Below, piece by piece: positions 1 through 15,000 of a stretch of 64,000 nt of DNA. The stretch spans positions 2,487,383 through 2,551,382 of the forward strand of contig JAGGNK010008892.1 of assembly GCA_017590115.1 (NCBI GenBank), read 5' to 3'. A program made the position numbers and the translations under genes. The notes beneath the pieces were generated by a model. That model did not search any database. It was given only the letters and a program-made list of their open reading frames with translations, and was not told the DNA's origin. The stretch's first letter is position 1; the number at the start of each line of letters is the position of its first letter. The DNA is from Montifringilla adamsi (Eukaryota > Chordata > Aves > Passeriformes > Passeridae).

Positions 1-3000
1 TCTGTCATGAAGAAGTAGTTGCAACCCTAATCTTAGCTTTGTGATTCATTTTCTTCACAAATGATGCACACCATCATAGCTTCAATGTTTTATTTTCAAA
101 GTTCTGCAGTCACAACTACAGATGAGAAAGCGGAGTTGAAAGATGGAGAACGTTGACTTCAAGACAGTTGATCCAATGCTTACAGGAGACCTCAGGAGCT
201 GAAGCACAAAGCCCTAAACCCAAGCACAATGGAGCCCAGTCAGCTCTTATTTCACTACCTTGGGAAGATACTTGAAAGAATGAGCAATGCTCCTCGCAAG
301 GTGCTGAAGGTTCAAGAGCTGTTTGGCATTATATACACCTATTTGTACGTTATACATCAACATCCATTTGTCATGCACTGAACCTATTTCCATACAAAGA
401 TGATGTCCCTAGGACCAGCAAAGACAGCATGTCAATTTTAGGATAAAGAAGCTTGCAGTAATGGATGAAAAAGCTCAGATGTGTCTTGCTAAAGATCATT
501 TGCTCCCTCCCTTGGAGAGTACTTGGGAAAATGTCACCTGGCAAACAGTAATAATTAAAAAAAAAATCTACATGAAAAAATCTCATGAAAATGGAATTAA
601 GGAATTTGGAGTTGTAGAAAATCAGAAGACTAATTGAAAAAGTCAATCTTCATTTTTCCTATTTGAAAAGTAGAGCCATCTTGAGCATTATTATCTACAG
701 TATCTTACAAATTCTTCCACAAAATGCTTACAGTAGTAGATACAATCAGGTTTAGCCACCCCACAGCATTGCCTTTACTGCCCTTTAAGAAGCAGGCAGT
801 AGCTCTCACAGCAAGATGCCCCTAAGGTAGCAGTCACAGTGCACTTAGGTTTATTGGAATATGACTGAAGAATGCATACCTGACTTTACACTGTATTTTT
901 CACTCAAGCATTTAAAGAAATCAGACCATCAAGCCCCATCAAGGGGCAATGTGTCATTTTCTCTCTTGCAAAATGAGTATTGAAGGATGAATTTGGGTAA
1001 GGGTAGGAAAACTGTCATTTAAACCAAATCACAGCAAGCATCTGCCTTACTTCAAAGATCTCATTCATGGTTTTCAGAGTCAAGGCAGTACATTGGTTAT
1101 ATTACTAAGGAAATAACAGCCCACATTTTACAAGGAAAATCAGCCCATGCTGAGAAAGAAGTGACAAGGCATCTACATAGTTAATTATAGTTAAGAAGAC
1201 AACACCATGAAAATCCTGTTGCATATGTATAACAAATACTTTACGTGTGAGGGAAGATTGTCCAAACAAAGTACATTGGGGGAAATAAAAGCCCAAGCAG
1301 CTGGTATGGGTGAGAAAATGCTAGAGGGTAAAACTCTGCAGCAGGTCAGACCAGAGCTGCCATGGGACATAGCAGGAAAACACAAGCACCTTGTCTCCTC
1401 TGCTTGCCTCATCTATTGGCAGCTGTAGGAACAGCATCCACCAAATATCCAAGGAAAAACAAGTTCTTACCATTACAGTTCCAAAAGAACATCTTGGTGC
1501 AGTTTATGCAGAGATCATATAATGCAATCGATTTAAAAGCTCAGGGGAAAGCTACCTCAGGAATATCAGTTGTGAAAGGAATTTAAGTGACAGGAAACCA
1601 CAGAAGTGAGAGAAAGCAACGTGAGCATGGTCCTGTCATTACTTTTTTTGGGGTTATGTGCCCCCAAAGGAAGTTATTCAACATGTACATTTTATTGCAG
1701 AAACTGAAGTACTAGACAAATTAGTCCTTTGGGAGATAGCAGCTTTCTCCAGCCATGAGCTAAACCAATGATCCTCACAGCACAGATCACTGGGATGGAC
1801 ACCAAGAGATCACAGGCCCTCTGGCAGGCTGTGCCAGCGAGCTGAAATCCAGATGCTAATGCAGTGAGTTTGAGGTGATGGACCTCTGGCTATAGAAGAA
1901 TAGAACAGGAATCTGTTACGACAGTTTTGCAGAAAGTTTAAGTCACTTCAGCTGCAGCTGAACAGAGAAATTTCTAGCTCCTGACAGTCCTTCTAGTGCA
2001 AAGCAAAATAGGATTTCTACAAACACTACTGAGCAAATACAAATGTTTTAGTGCAGTGGCAAAGGCTTGGGATCACTTGTTTCAGGTTAACAGAAAGGTC
2101 CAAGAAATGCCAACTCACAGTTTTTCTAAACCCTCTGCTCTTTCCAGCCTCCTCAGAGAAAGGTTACCTGCCTCTGGTCTGCCAAGCTACCACACCATCA
2201 CATGCAGAGATTTGGAGGAAGAAAAAACAAGCACAAGTCTGACAAATTTTCCAGGTGTATAAGGGCAGCAGAAAAAACCTGCCAACACTGAACTCCTGTA
2301 GTCTTCACCAGACCAACCTTTTTTTTTCTTCTCTGAAAGATTTATCCATTTCAGGTTTGTGGTCTCTCTTTCCCAATAAGCCACCTTCAACTTAAGAATT
2401 CATTTCCCAAAGACTTTGTTCACTAAAATCATGGTCATCTCAGGCATCTGAAAGACAAGTACAGCACATGGACACAACTAAAGATATGGGAGACAGAAAT
2501 ATACCGCGTGAATTGACAGAGGTAAGGAGAGGCCACGCTACTTTCCCAAACCTCTGCCTCAGGACCCACCAAAATGTACGGGCAGGAATCCCTTCATGAT
2601 CTTGACAACCAGTTGCCAAACTAGTTTGAGTCAAATGTCTCTCATCTGCCAGCCAGAAGATAACACAGATGTTGTACACTTGGGTTACTTCTCACATACC
2701 TGAGCAGCTTCTAAAAAATGAGCAACTGTGTAAAATGCTCATCCCCTCCCACATGTAGGCAAACAGCAGCTGCAGTGGGCACCCTGTACTGGGTGCAGCC
2801 CACGCTGCAGAATACACCAAGATAAACCTTATTTAGGAATGCTCACGTGCTGAGTTAAGTACTGTGATAATTAAATCGTTAGTCACATTGACAAGTGGGT
2901 GGAAGAGGCTGGAAACGTCTGATGCAGTTTGCTACAGGCAATCATAGATCTACCAGTGATGCATCTGTCACAAAGATGGGCTCAGACCCAAGCATCTGCA

Positions 3001-5650
3001 ACAGCTCAACTTTAGGCTATTTCCCAGAAGTGAAATGGAATGAAGACACCAGCCCTGCATCCCCATTGCTGTAACACAACCAAGACCCACTACCAACCTA
3101 CCGCATGCAAGCAGCTGTATGATTTCACATACTCAAAATATTCATCTGGGGAAAGAACTTGCAGAGGCTAATCCTTATCTAAGGATCTGGGAATTTCCCT
3201 TCCTGAAATTCTCCCTGATAGTACTAACTAGTTATCTAGCATTTATATGTCCCCAGTCTTGTTATGTGGCATATTTCACTTGGCTACTGCTTAACAAAAG
3301 GCTTGCAGGGTCAGCAGAGGTCTGAAGCATTTCAGTAAATACTTAACCACTCTCTTCATTATCTGCCACTCACATAGTACCAACTCATCTTCGCAACAGT
3401 TTTCAATCTCCTCTAAGTACAAAACTGAAGGTACTTCTGTTTGTCTTAATGAAAAAAACTTTACATGAGAGCTGGTGGTGAAAAATTGGATCTTGAACCT
3501 CGGAGCACAAGCCCTTGTTTCACTACCAGCCTCGAAATTCCTCCCCATAGAGCAATATAATTAGTAAGTGGGGAGGGAGAAAGGCAAAAAATGGTAACAT
3601 GTATTGGGACACCTCACCTGCTGTGCTGGTCCCACTCCACAGAGAAGCCTGTGCACCCTTCCCAAGGCTAAAATTAATTGTTACTAGAGAAGCCTAAGGT
3701 TTGTGGGGACTCTGTTTACTTGCTACTTCCTGAGACAGGTCAACTTTCAGGGAACAGCACCCTGTAGGAACATGCACAAAGAGGACAAGACTCACAGCAA
3801 CAAGGTGAGGTGGGTTGTTTTTCCCCCAAAAAATTTTTATTTGAGAAAGCTGACAAAAGTCTCCCAACCAGTCATTACAGGTAAATCCACACCAGTGCCC
3901 CGCACCTGCTCCCCAGTAACTACTCCAGTACAGTGAAGATCAAAACATAACACCAGAACAATGAGAGTGTAACAGTCACCTGGGGAACTTAAGGCCTCAC
4001 CATCATTTTTAAGATAACTTTGTACTGAGATAAGGATGGGGAGAGGATATCAAAACAGACAAGACCAGAAAAGACCCTTTCTTGTACTGTCTTTTCAAGT
4101 TATATAAAAACAAAAGCAAAACCTTTAACAGATCTACAGGCTTCAAACTGTAGGAGCTAAAACTATCTTCAAATGACTTCTGTAATTCAGTCCTGTGGCA
4201 CTGCTGCTGCTCTGCACTGTAACAGCTTTCAAAAACATACAAGGATAAAATGGATGCAAGGGCAGAGGAGTGGACTTAGGAACCCAATATGGCCTTATCA
4301 AAAAACAAACAAATTAAAAGCAATCAAAAGTACTTGCAGTGGAACTAACAACTCCAGGAACTAGGGAATGGCAAAGGACTAATGTATTTAGATGACAGGA
4401 GATCATCTTCACATGCTCTTTTCCACTGCCTCACCCTGGACAACTGTTTCCTTCCTAGTAATAGATCAGACTCAGGTCAGAAATTATAAAACTATGCTTT
4501 CTTGAAACTGCTAGGCTGGGCCCAGGGCCATGACCACCCCATCCCTACCCAGAAGTATCTAGACACAGAACACCAGAATGCTGTGCTGCTGAACCACTTG
4601 CTCTGAAGGAATGCAGACAAGATGACAGAACTGTAATCATTGCCTAAAAACTGCAACAAGTCCAGGAAGTTAACCTGCCTGCTTTTTCCCAGCCTGGCTT
4701 TTTTAACATAGTGCCATCTGGACAGCTGAGAAATGGTGAGAAGCTGCTGGCTCTTACTATCTAGTACTGCACAGGAAAATAACAGGTCTGTTGAGGGCAC
4801 AGTACAGACTGCTCCCTTAGATACAGAATAAGCCTATTCCCAGCCTGTACTGCCTTTTTGCAGTTCATCCTTCTTCCAACTCCTCTGCTACCCTGCACAG
4901 AATCATTATACCCTCAGACCTCAATGCAGGGCACAGGCCCTCATGCCTCCTGTGAGCATCAGCTCACTCTGCTTTGAGGTCTCATAAAATGACATTCAGC
5001 CAGCTGCCTGGATAGATGAGAAGTCTCCTGCTCGGTGTAAGAGCAAGTTTCCTAGCATGACCTGCTCCCATCTGCTCTGTGACTGTATCTGACCGAGGCC
5101 TCCTGCACAAAAGGCTGTTCCTGACCAAGGTTTTCAGGAAAGCTGCTGCACCATTTCAAAACAAGAGAGGCAAATCCAAGACAAACATGTGGGGGAAGGG
5201 TGGGACCAAGGCTGGAGAGCTTATTTGAGCAAAGCAGGCTTCTTTCCAAGTTCAAACACACTTCCAAGCCTGCCTTAGAAGGCTCCCCTTCCTCCAGGCT
5301 GAATCACCATATGCTCAGTGCTCTGACCTGTCAGCACAAAGACACCAGCTCCCACAGGGAGAAACACAGAGGTCCACGACAGGGACCAAACCTTGGAAGA
5401 CCCTCTATTCTCAGGCCCTGCTGGAATGATGAATCCTATTGCTTTGCACTCATCTCCATTTGCTCGAGGCTTAGATCCCAGCTGGTGAGGACAGGGAATC
5501 CCCCTGCTCTGCCCCAGTGTGACCTGCATGCCACCTAAAGAGCGCAGCAGGGTCAGGTGGTTCTGAGTAACACTGCAGTCACAGACAGATGGGAGACATC
5601 ATCAAGCCATGATTATAGAAGGAGAATAGACAGCGCAAAAAACTTGCTGC
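1..5650. other. Intergenic stretch beyond TMED10, no gene recognised
   Basis: This AT-leaning sequence lies downstream of the TMED10 3' end. Reading frames are short (about 110 residues or fewer), overlap on both strands and resemble no family I know. No splice-flanked coding exon could be supported. In other vertebrates the next gene here is NEK9, and none of its kinase or RCC1-repeat sequence is visible, so it probably starts further left. A minus-strand AATAAA at 3837-3842 could serve as a distal TMED10 poly(A) signal, but this is weak. Confidence 0.6.
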
Positions 5651-5654
5651 AGCT

Positions 5655-5919
5655 GTCATGGAAATATCTTTTTTTATTTAATCGCTGCCCCAGGAATACC
5701 CAAACCCATCATGACCTCCCCCACCCTCAACATCCAACAGGATTTCACAAGTCCCCCATTGCCTCCGATGTTCAGGCTCCCCTCCCCCTTTAGGGTCCAA
5801 GTTCCTCCAGAAAAGCTTCAGTCAGTGGATATCATCTGTGAGATGGCTCCAGGAGGCCATGGCTAGGTCCCAGCAGTGTCCAGCTGGGCCTGAGAGGAGG
5901 GGGAAGAAGATTTGCTCCT
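5655..5919 (-). other. TMED10: TMED10 3' UTR (proximal form)
   Basis: This non-coding stretch lies between the TMED10 stop codon (TAA, complement of 5920-5922) and just past the first good minus-strand poly(A) signal. The end point is inferred from the signal position. Longer 3' UTR forms, as in mammals, are possible. Confidence 0.55.
5673..5678 (-). terminator. TMED10: Candidate TMED10 poly(A) signal AATAAA
   Basis: The plus strand reads TTTATT here, giving AATAAA on the coding strand about 240 bases past the stop codon. It sits in a short A/T-rich run. Cleavage would be expected 10-30 bases further left. No transcript evidence is available. Confidence 0.55.
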
Positions 5920-6041
5920 TTACTCAATCAGCTTCTTGGCCTTGAAGAAGCGACGCAGGTAGAAAACCTGCCAGGTGGCCAGTCCAATGAGACAGCACAT
6001 GGAGAAGATGCTGAAGTACAGAACCCGCGTGTTTGTCGACT
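5920..6041 (-). CDS. TMED10: TMED10 coding exon 5 (residues 184-223 and stop)
   Basis: The acceptor is GTCTGTTTCAG. The exon encodes the short lumenal ESTNTR segment, the membrane span ([14 protein letters not shown] core) and the tail [11 protein letters not shown], followed by TAA. The COPI/COPII sorting signals are intact. Confidence 0.97.
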
Positions 6042-9000
6042 CTGAAACAGACAACAAACCATTGCACCTGAGTCTGGCATCACAGGATGCACCCCAAGAT
6101 GGCAAAATTTCCAGGACTACTTCTCCTCCCCCATGCAAGAGCAAGACAGTGTGAAGGCAAGGGCACCTGAGAACCAGCAGCACTTGAGAATAAAAGCAGA
6201 CAGAACAACAAAAAGGATAACAAGAGGGAACAAGGTGAAGCTGTGGTTAATGGGCAACACAGAATGGAACAGAGTAATTCCCATTAGGAATGGAAACAGG
6301 AAGAAATGATTTCCAGAGACAGAACAACAAGACTCAGTGACTGCTTCTGTTTTCCCTTACTAGGAACAGAACAGGCAGAGACCACTATAATTGCTTGATC
6401 TCCAAATGCTGCCCTAATAACACATTTAACAGAAATGAGGGGTTTTAGAGTTCCATCCCTCTGAAGGGGCACACAGGCTCTCACCATTTGTGTCCCTCAT
6501 CTCCTCTTCTCGCTTCTTCATATAGGCAAAGTCGTTAACGATGGACTCTGAAAGATCTTCCAAACGCCTCAATTCTACTTCCAGGGGTTTCAACTTCTCC
6601 ACTTTAGCAATCTAGAAAACAGGAGAGTCAAATCACTGAACCAAAACCAAAAGCTCCCACATGGGTTTTTACTGCCAGTTTGAACCACTCCTCCCCACGT
6701 ACTACAGATCTGGGGCATCCTTCCCCTTGGGAAATACCTCTACAAGCCAGAAACTATCATTGCATAAAGCACTATCACTTCTCCCACCTGTCTTCTGAAA
6801 CAGTTTCCTACTACTCCACCTACACAATGGAGGAGCACAGCATGCATGCAAGCACACTTCTTCCTTATTTGGCTTAATGTTAACTAATTCACAGTTGGCT
6901 TCTGAGGAGTGGGTAGAAGCTCTTGCCACATGACTAAACCTCCAGTGAGTGTAAGTCACAGATTGAGATACAGGTGACTAACTCACATACGTATACGATA
7001 CAGTTCCATAGGCACACAGGCTATTAGCACCGAGACTCCCCTCGCTAAAGCCCAGAGGGCCCAGGCAGCCCGGCTCCCAGCAGCAGCGGCTTGATTATCG
7101 CACAAGAGCTCGGGGGTTTCACCCCTCAGACAGAAGCTGCTGGGCAGCACAGTCTCCCGGCAGGGACCCCGGAGCCAGCGGGTGGCGCTGCGGGGCCGCT
7201 GCCGGGCCCGCTCCCGTCGGGAACCAGCCGCTTCCTCAGGAGCGCTGGGCCAGGCGGGACACCGCTTCTGTGCGCAACGCCCAGCCCGCGGCGCACGGCT
7301 CACACGCTTGGGATCCGAACCCAAAAATCCGCTGCAAACTTCAATTAAAGCACAGCACACAACAGCAACTGTTTAAGCTGAATGTGCAGACGTGTGTCTC
7401 TGCCCCAGCTGTGGCTATAACCTGACACACGTGTTACATAAAAGCTGTGACACAAGGACACTCAAAGGAAGCTAACTGCAGTTCCTGACACTTCTCCAGG
7501 GTGTGGGTAACTGCGGTTCTTTAATAGAATTTGTCACTACTATCAAGAAGTGACAGGGCCCTGCCATGAGGCCAGATGCTGTGTCCCCAAGTAATGCAGC
7601 AGAGGAAAAATGATTTAGAGAAAACACACAAAGCACCTGCAGTTCACCACCAGTCTCAGCCTCACAGGATTATTCAGATAAAAGCTGCATGGTGGCCATC
7701 TCTCAGCGATCCATCTCCCAGCTGACAGGCAGGCACGAGGGCACCCAGCACGAAGGTATCCCCAAACTGCCACTTCCAGATGCAGCTGCCTGGGCATCAG
7801 AGCCAGAGCTGAAGAGATGCTCGTGACCAAGCCTGTGCTAGCTAATCAGCCCTTCACTGAAGGGTCTCCACATGACACACATATCCTGGCAAGCAGCAAG
7901 CCATCAAACAATCATCTGAGGGTTTTTATGCTGAGGCAAGCTGTATATATAGCTCTGCCAGCACAGCAGTGTCAGTTTGCAGTGTGTTTGAGAGGAGGGG
8001 TGGGAAGAAGTAGGTTAACCCCCTCTCGCTTTCTAGCCAATAGGTTGTAATGACAAAACCTTGAGGCCTGGCCACATATCTGCCAGCAGAGACCTTTGCT
8101 GAAAAACTGGCACCAGAGTCTGCATATCTACAGCCCAGACTCTGCTGACACTGCCAGAGCAGCAGGTCTCTAACACAGACAAGGTCTTGGGCAGCTGTAC
8201 TGATATGCTAGCCTTGCACTGACCAGCTCCATTATCTTCCTTGAGGGCTCATTTCCTCATTCACATAAGGCTACAAGGGTTTCACTGGGAAAAACCAGGC
8301 TTATCTGCTCCATCTGCATCCCTTCAGCTGCTCTTAACAGGTGTAGCTACAATCTAATAGATACTTTTAGTCCTGCATGTATTCCAAGATGTGTATCTGA
8401 ATCACAGAATCAATTAGAGTGGAAAAGACGTCTCAGATCAAGTCCAACCTAAGACCCAACACCACCATGACAACTAGGCCATGGCACTAAGTACCATGTC
8501 CAGTCTTTCCTTGAACATCACAACCTCCCTGGGCAGTCCTGGAACCTTTTACCCCTAATGGACCCAATATGCACAGCTGCTCCAAGAGATTTTGTAAAAA
8601 AGCCCACCAAGCATCTGTGATGGTGGAACATCATCATCCTAGAAAGAACATCTGGAGTACCAGCACCAGGATAACAACTCCAATGAGCTTCCCAGGGGTC
8701 ACTTAAAGATTTGTCAAAGCCTAACTCTCTTCTAGCATAGAAAGATACACTATAGCCAAGACTTGATAAGGAGTAGTCAATGTGGAAAAAAACCTAGATC
8801 ATCACGCATTCTTAGTGCCATCAGAAATCTTTTCACTTTTATAAGTCTTCATTTCTACTTCTTGAATGGATAACCCAAACCCAGATAATTAAGATATGAC
8901 TTTGCAGTTTGATTTTCTAATCTGGCTCACTGTTCCAGCTGCTTTGCTCCAAGAATGTCTGGATCTATGAAAGTTTATGAAGCCAGACTTAGGCAGTATC

Positions 9001-12000
9001 AGTGACCCTCATTAAACTCCCTGAATCAAGTCTCCTTGCAGCCATTCAACAAGAAGGACTAGGGCTGTACAACAGGTCACTGGTACCCAACAACACATGA
9101 ACATCACAAGCAAAGGCTCAAAAAGACTGCAATTCCACAAGAGAAAACTGAGCAACATTCCTGCCCTCTGAGACCTTACAGCAACAATCAAGTCAAAACT
9201 CACAACTACTGCAGCAAACTGAGAGGAGAGATGGTGAAAAAAACCCCCATACTGCTTTGCAGTGTGGTTAAACATCTATAGCAGCTGTACAAATAAGAAG
9301 TCAGTTTGAGTCCTTTGTAGGTATCTGTTCAACAAGGCTCAATACAGTCTACAACTTTGAGAGGTTCTCACAAGTCAAGGATGCTTGCCAGGGCTGCCAA
9401 AATCTGCATTTGGTATCAAATGGGACTGCAAGTCTAAAGTCTTCTTTTCTTGTTATTTGTCCACGGACCTTTTCTCTCAATGAGCATAAGAGATGCATTT
9501 ATTCCAAGACAGTTTCATCAGTCCAACCAGTGAGTGTGCAGATACACAGGCATAAGAGAACCTTTCTGCACAGCAATGGTGCTTCTAGGTAGCACTACAG
9601 TAAAGTAACTCTAGAGTATGCTGTGGGTGCTATTTAAAGGGATTTTGTAAATATAGCAAACATAATCCTCCCAGTTACACTCTCAGGGATTCACCCCATA
9701 ACATTTCAACATCTTGCAATCCCTCAGTCACAGGCTGACAAACAGCTGGCCCTATGAGCTCTCCACTCTTCCCTGACGCCAAGCACATTTTTACTGTCCA
9801 TGTAGGATGAGCTCCAGACTGACTTAAGCAATGATTGCTCTGCTCTTCTCTGACCCCAAGCACCTCCTTACAGTCCACATAGGAAGTGCTCCCAGCCAAC
9901 TTAAATCACGCAAGACCAGACAGCCCAAAGTTTGAAAGGATATAAAACCAGCAGCATTACCATCTCAGATTTTTGTTAATTTTCTACCTGGCACCATGCA
10001 CAGCCTCCTGTGCTACCCACTCTCCTCTTTATGGCATCTCCCATGCCCTTATGCACAGTGGACACAACAATCATTTGCGGGACTCCTTCTCCAACAATAA
10101 TTCTCATTTTCTCAGGCATGGGCTCTGTACTGGGGAATGACTGATCCCAAAATCTAGGGAGCCAAATTCTATCATGCCAAAAGCATGACATCTGCCACAA
10201 AAATTTGGCATCCAAACCAGTCAGGACTGTCTCAGCCACAAAGTAACTGCTACTCTACACAGTTGGCTCTTGGGCCTAAGCAAGCTATGTCCTCCTAAGA
10301 TGGAAATGTTTAGGCTTTTATGTCTATTTCCAATGTCATGCCTTCAAACCAAATACCCACTCCACAGCAGCTACTACTCTGCCAAACACCTTTACATTGA
10401 TACACTGCCAGTTCTTAGAAACACACAAGCGCCATTTCAGGCCTGCTGAGCCAGTACATCTTACAGGCAGGAAGGTAAGAACAGTAATATTGAAACTTGA
10501 CCTTTAAGAAAGAATCTGATATTAACTTAAGATGACCTCTGCTGCAGGAGCTGGGGAAATGTCACCTCTCAGTTGTCTTGCTGCCTCTAAATGCCTATGC
10601 CCAGAAGCTGGGTCATGCTGACCTAGCAAGGAAATTCACACATCAGGCTCCAATTCCCAGAGCACAGAATCAATTCTAGTTGATGTTTGTCTTTTTTTTT
10701 TTCCCCCCATAACACACAAAGCTTCACTGCAATTGTAGTTTGCAGACAGGCTTTCATCACCACTGGGAAAACAGCTTCCCATCACGAGCCCAGATCTACA
10801 AAAGCATCACGTGAGTGCTGGGAAAGGGAAGCCTGCAGTGCAGGCAGCCAGGGGACATACCTCCTCGTAGTTCTTTGCTTCAACGCCATGCTTCATATCC
10901 AGAGTCACGAGCTGGTCCGGCATCCTCCCTGTTCCTGGAAGCATAATGAAAGGATTCCTTGTGTGAAACATTCAGCCTGCCAGGAAATCACCAGCTCTTC
11001 CCACCAGTGAGGAAGAACTCAAATCCCTCCCCTCCCTCCCTCCACGTCTGCAGCTAACTGCGGAGGCAGCACAGTCCAGCCTAAAAATACAGAGACTTCA
11101 CAATAAATCCTGGCTGAAGGAGAGCCTCCCAAATATAATGAGAACAAGCTGTAACTAAAAGCACTGAGCGTCTACAAGATGCAAATCACTGTAAAAACTG
11201 CAGAGGATTAGAACACGAACACCAGCTGCTATGAGACAGCCTAGTGAAAGACAAGTCACCGGAGGGACAAATATTCAGCTGGGAGGCCCACGGTCACCGG
11301 AAGTGAACAAGCAACTTGCCAAGGTTTCTGGGGCTGTAAATGGCTTTACATTCAAAGGAGCAATTGATAAACTGCTCCAACTGAGGAACATGGCATATGA
11401 GGACTACTGACCCTTACATGCTGGAATATCTGCAGAAGCCAAGGCAATCCTTTTACTAACCATCTCAGATGCCCAAGAACCACACTGCTAATACAAACCC
11501 CAAGAGCAAGAGGCTTCTGAAGCTGAGAAAACACTGCCTCAGAGAGCTGCCAGCTGGAGCCACACTAACAGCACATAAGGCTGCAGTCATCAGCAGAGCA
11601 GGTATCTTTCAAGGCTGATAACCCAGGCTAGGGAAACCTGTGGCTTACAGCTTCTTCCAACTGCTACAAACTGTCACATCTGAGAACATTCACAAGAGGA
11701 AAAAAAAAATATAAGATAGTCATATCAGATACTCTCAAAAATGCTGCACATCAGCTTATCTGAGTATCATTCTCTACCACCCACCAAGAAAATGCCTGTA
11801 TGTAACACATTTCCAAATCCCAGCATGTTGGGACATACAGCTGTCCTCAGCTGGCTGCCAGCAAAACACTAGGTCTGAACCTATTTAAACTATGAATTTC
11901 AGAGTCTCTATCCAGGAGTGTGTCTAATACTCACATTTTGTCTCAGAAGGCTGCCAGGTGGGCATTCCCTCAGTCCATAAACAAATTCAATATACAGGTT

Positions 12001-15000
12001 ATGCTCGGTCACTCCAGTTGAAGCTAGGAATATATTCCAGATCTTTGATACAACATCCCCAATTTTTTTTTCTACCCACTCCCTGAACAGCTCTTCAACA
12101 CCAGAGAATCACCTTCTACTGCTAGCAGGACAATGAATAATCCACTGATAAGATGGTGCACATCAGCTACAAACCGCTTCCTAAGTTTCTTTACGGGAAT
12201 GCACTATATAAGAGCCCAACAGATAAATTATGATTAGGATGGAATTTTGTTGTTTTCCTATAAAAGACTGGATACTGTAAGAAACCTCTGAAGTCCCAAC
12301 ACTGTTCTTTAACAGACAGGCTGTATACAACCCCCAGTACTCCTTTCCCCAGTCACAAGTTTTGACTGCATATGCCATACACGTTACTGGCATGCACGGA
12401 GACAGGCAGGTAGGACAGACAACAGTGGCTGTAGAAAAAAATTCACAGCACACAGTTCAGTGAGAGGTTTGTTTTTAGTGGTGCTCAAATTATAGCAACT
12501 TGAGCTGAGAGCTGAAGTTTGCAGGAAGAGATGAGAAAGATGAAAGACCAGTGAACAGAAGAACAGAGCTAGAAGAATTAATTTGCTAGACTGGAAGGGA
12601 GAGCTGCCAAGAGGCAGTAAGAAATCAGAAACCTTAAAGCTGCCAGCTGCAAAGGGACAGAGAGCAGACATTTTGCAAGAGGTTAACATTGTCAGGAACT
12701 GGCAGGAACTCAAGCTGCTCTCCTATAAGTTTACTAAGCCCAAGGCAGCTCCGTTCACAGTCACCAAATCCTCAGAAACTCCTTGCTTCTCCAGCAGCTA
12801 AGGCTCACCAGAGCAAGCTGGATCAGCAGCAAAGAGAAAAACAGTCAAGATTCAGAGATCATGAACTAAACTGATACCTACATTCCTGATACCTACATTC
12901 CTCAGGTCTTCAAGAGGTCATCTCACATGAGCACTGAACTGTTTCCTGGGAAGTAAGGGGAGCTCTTAATTTGCAAAGTCGCTGGAAAAGCAGGATGGTT
13001 GAACTAAACATCAAAAAGTTTTCCCACAGGAATTCCAGAAAAAATTAGTCCTAACACTCTTAAGAAAGTTTGGGAAGAGAAGGATTACAGAAGAAGCATA
13101 CAGTTAAAGATTAGCACACAGAAGAACCCTAAAGGGAGAATGCAGTGAGGCCAGGCTGTTCACCTGAAATCAGCATATTGTGGGAGATTAAATGTGCCTG
13201 GGAGCAGAGCACTGGTCAGGAAGACAGGACCATACTGCCTAGAAGAGGGTAAAAAGCCCATCAGGCAAATACCCACAGCTTCAAGAAGCACCCTAAGAAC
13301 TCCTCCATTCTGATAAGGTGAACCTTCGCTATAGGATCTCTTTTTCACTTCCTCTTCCTCATTTCTGTGGTTAGGGATTGAGAAATCCCAGTTGCTTGGA
13401 CCCCTCAGATCCAACTGCTCTACGTTTCCTCTACCAACAGTTTGCCTCTTTCAATACTCCACAAACATCCTCCTTGGCTGCTGCCCTAAGTCCTGATTAC
13501 TTACTTGATGAGACTGGGAAAAAGACCATAATCTTTAAAGAGAAACATGGGAATTAAACAGACTTCCTAGGTTCCTCTATTCCCATGCTGACCTTACAGG
13601 GGAAACTTCCTTGTGACACGGTTACTTCTTTCCAAGTACCTTAACCAAGTCCTGCAGACGATCAACCCTCACTCACAGTGTCATGTCCCTTACTTTAATA
13701 CTTCCTTGACTTCCAGCACAGACATGGGAGATCTGGAGATACCCCAGGTGGAATTTGGGGCACCTGGGTCCAAAAAGAAAGCCTCCAGAAGGGGATCCAG
13801 TTGCTCAGTTGATGAGCTCTATATTTTGGCAGCTCAGTGCCCCACACGTCATCAAGGTAGAGACAGCTTTTAGAAATACATACTCCTCAACCATATTGAA
13901 AGCTTTAAAACAAACTTGCAACAAGGGAGTCAGGGAACAAACATTTGGTACAATCAAAACAGTTGTAAGGGGCTCGGTCTAGGCAAGAAACCTCTGCTCA
14001 AAAGCACCGAACTAAGAGTCTAGACACAACTAAAGAAAGAAACCTCTCCCACTTCAGTGTGTGATCACATGGAAGCTATGAAAAGGTCTGCAGGACTGTC
14101 TGGAGACTTCTCAAATACCCAGGTGTTGGAAAGTAAATAGCATGAGTGACTCCCAGATGAGTCACTACTGCCTGCATGTCTCAATGTGTTAGGGAACATT
14201 TGGAAGTCCTACCTTTGGAGTAACATAAAAACATAATCCTGAGCATTTGGGGTCACTATTTCATCTGTAAAATACTACAGAAGAGATGTTACAAGCCAGA
14301 TCCCTCCCAATCCCAGCAAAGAATATAGCCTTCTTAAAATTCTCTTCAACTTGCAAACTATTTACATCTTATATATGGAGCAGAAATAGCAAAACAGCAG
14401 CTCCTTTCAACTGATTTGAGGAATGCTGCTAGTGAAAGCTCTGTGAAACACTCTGGGATATTTTAAGACCTAAGAAAAACCAGGCCGAAGGAGCAGAACT
14501 CTGACAGTACCCATGAAAAGATGGAGCACCTACAAACTTGCATGCACTCACACCACTACTGATGAGACTAGAGCCCACACACTGGCCACTTCCAGCACGT
14601 TTGTCCTGAAGCTGAGCTCGGGCAATACACGCGTCACACTCACAGGAAACAAGCCTCAGCACTCGTTAGGCAACCATCCTTGCAGCACAAATGCAAAGCT
14701 GACGTCCCTGCTCATTTCCCCTTCCCTTTATTGACCACTTCAAGAGCAGTTGTGGGTGCAAATCAAGGACACATTCCCTATACACACACAATCCAACCTC
14801 ATTAAACAGTTGTCAACCTATCACAGGATAGCTACCAAGAACATATTGTGCATAGATCACATTCTAACAAATGGGGAAGAAATGGCCTGCTGGGGTGAAA
14901 GAGAGGTCCTGGAGACGATGGCACCCAGCTCTGCCCTGGCTCAACTGCAAGATGGGGAGAAGCATGAAACTGGCAAAAGAAGTGTGGTTTGCTCACTGGT

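Larger units (their letters stand above)
6612..10860 (-). other. TMED10: TMED10 intron 3
   Basis: This 4.2 kb intron holds a CpG-rich patch (7020-7330) and a CR1 tail fragment (8397-8560), listed separately. No additional coding exon was recognised. Confidence 0.85.
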
